Assembly (NCBI RefSeq): GCF_003966715.1
Contig: NZ_AP018907.1
Location: 2,344,001 to 2,408,000 of the forward strand
Length of the DNA stretch: 64,000 bases
Source of the DNA: Blastochloris tepida
GTDB lineage: Bacteria > Pseudomonadota > Alphaproteobacteria > Rhizobiales > Xanthobacteraceae
Reading direction: 5' to 3'
The notes under the pieces were generated by a model. It had not been told where the DNA came from, did no database searches, and was given only the letters and a program-made list of their open reading frames with translations. Each line of letters starts with the position of its first letter. Position 1 is the stretch's first letter. Both the position numbers and the translations under genes were made by a program. Positions 62,352 to 64,000 of this stretch are shown here, piece after piece.

Positions 62352-63626
62352 CTAAACCTCTTCGTGGCGCGGGTCGCGGGCCCGGACATAGACGACCATC
62401 AGCGCCAGCATCGCCAGCCCCTGCAGGGCGAACACCATGTGATAGGCGGCGGCCGGATAGGCGCCATTGGCGGTGGGATAGAGATCCACCACCACGCCGG
62501 CCACCGCCTGCCAGACGAACACCCCGCCCATATTGGCGAGATTGAGCAATGTGATGCCGCGCCCGACGAGATGCGGCGGGAACAGCGACTTGCCGTGCGC
62601 CATCATCACCGGCGTGAACGCCGCCATCAGCCCGAAGGCGGCAAACCACACCGGCAGCCAGCCCTGCGGCAGCGGGCCGGCGAGCGGCAGAACCAGGAGC
62701 AGGAGGGCGGAGCCGATCGCCCCGATCATGGTCGGCCAGCGGTAGCTGTCGAGCAGCCGGTCGGAAATGCCCCAAAGGAAGGAGCCGCAGATCTGCGCCA
62801 CCGCCATCAGCAGCAGCATGTCGCCGCGCTGGGCAAGTTCGAAGCCATAGACGTCGGTGAGATAGGGCCCGCCCCACAGGCCCTGGATGCTGGCATACAT
62901 CGCATAGGCGCAGGTGTGCAGCAGGAACAGCCGCCAGACATCTCGGATGCGGATGACGTGCACCACGCCGCGAATGCTGTCGGCGAGCGAATCCTTGTTG
63001 TGCGGCGCGACCTTGCCGGGAGGATTGTCGCGCACCACCACGGCCGCCACCACGGCGCTGACCACGGTGATGGCCGCCACCACCAGGAACGGCGTCCGCC
63101 AGCCGAACGCCTCGGCGGCGCGGGCCAGCGGCGCGGTGGCCAGCAGCGCCCCCAGGCTTCCCACCGCCATCTGGATGCCGAGCAGGGTGGAGAAGCGATC
63201 GGGCGGGAACCACCGCGCATAGACGGCGAGCGGCGCCATCAGCAAAGCAGCGCAGCCCAGGCCCATCAGCACCCGCGCTCCCAGCAGCCCGGCGAAACTG
63301 CCGGCCAGCGCGAACAGCAGGGAGCCGGCGATCGCCAGCGACACCGAGCCGAGCAGGCAGGCGCGCGGGCCGAACCGGTCGAGAGCGATGCCGAGCGGCA
63401 ATTGGGCGGCCGCGAACATCAGGAAGAACAGGCTCGACAGCAGCCCGATCTCGGCGGCGTTCAAGCTCAGCTCGCGCGCCAGATTGGGGGCGATCACCCC
63501 GATCGAGCCACGCAGGAACTGGCTGATCACATAGATGCCGGCGCAGGTCGCGACGAGCACCACCACGGTGACGACCGGCAGGCGGGCCCCTCGGTTCTCG
63601 GCCCCGGATGCCTCACCTTCCGTCAA
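62352..63626 (-). CDS. MFS transporter
   Basis: 424 residues with 12 predicted membrane segments. The conserved MFS loop between segments 2 and 3 reads LGIALDRFGPRACLLG. There is an internal charged loop VRDNPPGKVAPHNKDSLADS between the two halves. It most resembles the drug- or sugar-phosphate-like MFS group, but the substrate is unknown. Divergent from the hisN-like gene, with 232 bases between that show no clear regulatory site. Confidence 0.88.
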   Translation of the reverse strand: MTEGEASGAENRGARLPVVTVVVLVATCAGIYVISQFLRGSIGVIAPNLARELSLNAAEIGLLSSLFFLMFAAAQLPLGIALDRFGPRACLLGSVSLAIAGSLLFALAGSFAGLLGARVLMGLGCAALLMAPLAVYARWFPPDRFSTLLGIQMAVGSLGALLATAPLARAAEAFGWRTPFLVVAAITVVSAVVAAVVVRDNPPGKVAPHNKDSLADSIRGVVHVIRIRDVWRLFLLHTCAYAMYASIQGLWGGPYLTDVYGFELAQRGDMLLLMAVAQICGSFLWGISDRLLDSYRWPTMIGAIGSALLLLVLPLAGPLPQGWLPVWFAAFGLMAAFTPVMMAHGKSLFPPHLVGRGITLLNLANMGGVFVWQAVAGVVVDLYPTANGAYPAAAYHMVFALQGLAMLALMVVYVRARDPRHEEV

Positions 63627-63858
63627 AGAACGCCTCCGGACTGGCCATGCTTCCTCTTTCGCGGGACAACCTGCTTAGCCCAGATGCGAATGCTTATCCA
63701 AGTTCGCCTTCCTGGTGAGACCCAGGCGAAGGTGCCGCAGCCGGGCCCGCGCATTGGCTGGACCACAACAATGGCGCCAACCTCCCCCGGCCGCCATTGC
63801 AGCGGGCGGCGAGGCTTTCTATAGGTCGCCACCAGCTTGCCACCGAGGATGACCCTTC

Positions 63859-64000
63859 ATGCGCGCCGTCGATTTCGCTGCCTTCGTGGACGAACTCGCC
63901 ACCGTCTCGGCTGCGGCCATCCTGCCGTTCTTCCGCACCGCCATCGGCGTCGACGACAAGCGCAAGCGCGGGCAGTTCGATCCGGTCACCGACGCCGACC
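63859..64000 (+). CDS. hisN: Inositol monophosphatase family / histidinol-phosphatase, 3' truncated by window edge
   Basis: The first 47 codons are visible: MRAVDFAAFVDELATVSAAA, ILPFFRTAIGVDDK and GQFDPVTDAD. The last is the substrate-loop signature (DPVTxAD) of the IMPase superfamily, and the overall N-terminus matches alphaproteobacterial HisN, the histidinol-phosphatase of histidine biosynthesis. SuhB or CysQ are alternatives but have different N-termini. The gene runs off the window. Confidence 0.7.
   Translation, partial: MRAVDFAAFVDELATVSAAAILPFFRTAIGVDDKRKRGQFDPVTDAD

Overview
High-GC alphaproteobacterial chromosome, most likely Hyphomicrobiales (Rhizobiales). The evidence is the rhizobial-type cytochrome c maturation set ccmI-ccmE-ccmF-ccmH (cycHJKL), a degP-regulator-kinase-glnE block, a gene transfer agent (GTA) structural cluster, and many dispersed palindromic extragenic repeats of the kind common in this order. 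I cannot fix the genus.

Layout. 1-7122: end of an Aas-type acyl-ACP synthetase/acyltransferase, a CDF metal transporter, a zinc alcohol dehydrogenase and aminopeptidase N. 7948-17480: a PAS histidine kinase convergent with a tightly packed leftward operon degP > OmpR-type regulator > histidine kinase > glnE. 17728-18885: IS110-family copy 1. 18971-19645: a regulator without an adjacent kinase. 19694-24983: a leftward phage-like lysis and spike module (holin, endolysin, fibre, spike base, DUF2793). 24973-41540: GTA structural genes, broken up by two IS110 copies and many extragenic repeats. 42615-44638: a PhoQ-like kinase without an adjacent regulator, and a glycine-zipper lipoprotein. 44894-45757: PPK2. 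45993-47150: IS110 copy 4. 47265-53765: an unrecognised gene, then ccmI, ccmE, ccmF and ccmH. 54126-60801: a caspase-like protein that has lost its catalytic cysteine and carries a long repeat tail, a YcgN protein and a PBP1A-type peptidoglycan synthase. 61083-64000: a DUF1214/DUF1254 pair, an MFS transporter and the start of a hisN-like phosphatase.

Main points. (1) The GTA cluster has been rearranged: the block gp5 to gp9 is rightward, while gp1-gp2 and gp10 to gp15 are leftward, and the block lies exactly between two oppositely oriented, nearly identical IS110 copies. Flipping it back restores canonical GTA order, with portal (gp3) and prohead protease (gp4) missing at one junction. (2) All four IS110 copies are 1158 bp and sit at the same place inside copies of one palindromic repeat. 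The roughly 180 bp before the transposase contains a 34-bp perfect palindrome plus short segments matching the target site and the element's own joined ends, as expected of a bridge RNA. (3) The two regulatory partners (18971 and 42615), and degP versus ccmH, now lie on opposite sides of this rearranged segment.

No tRNA, rRNA or CRISPR array was recognised.
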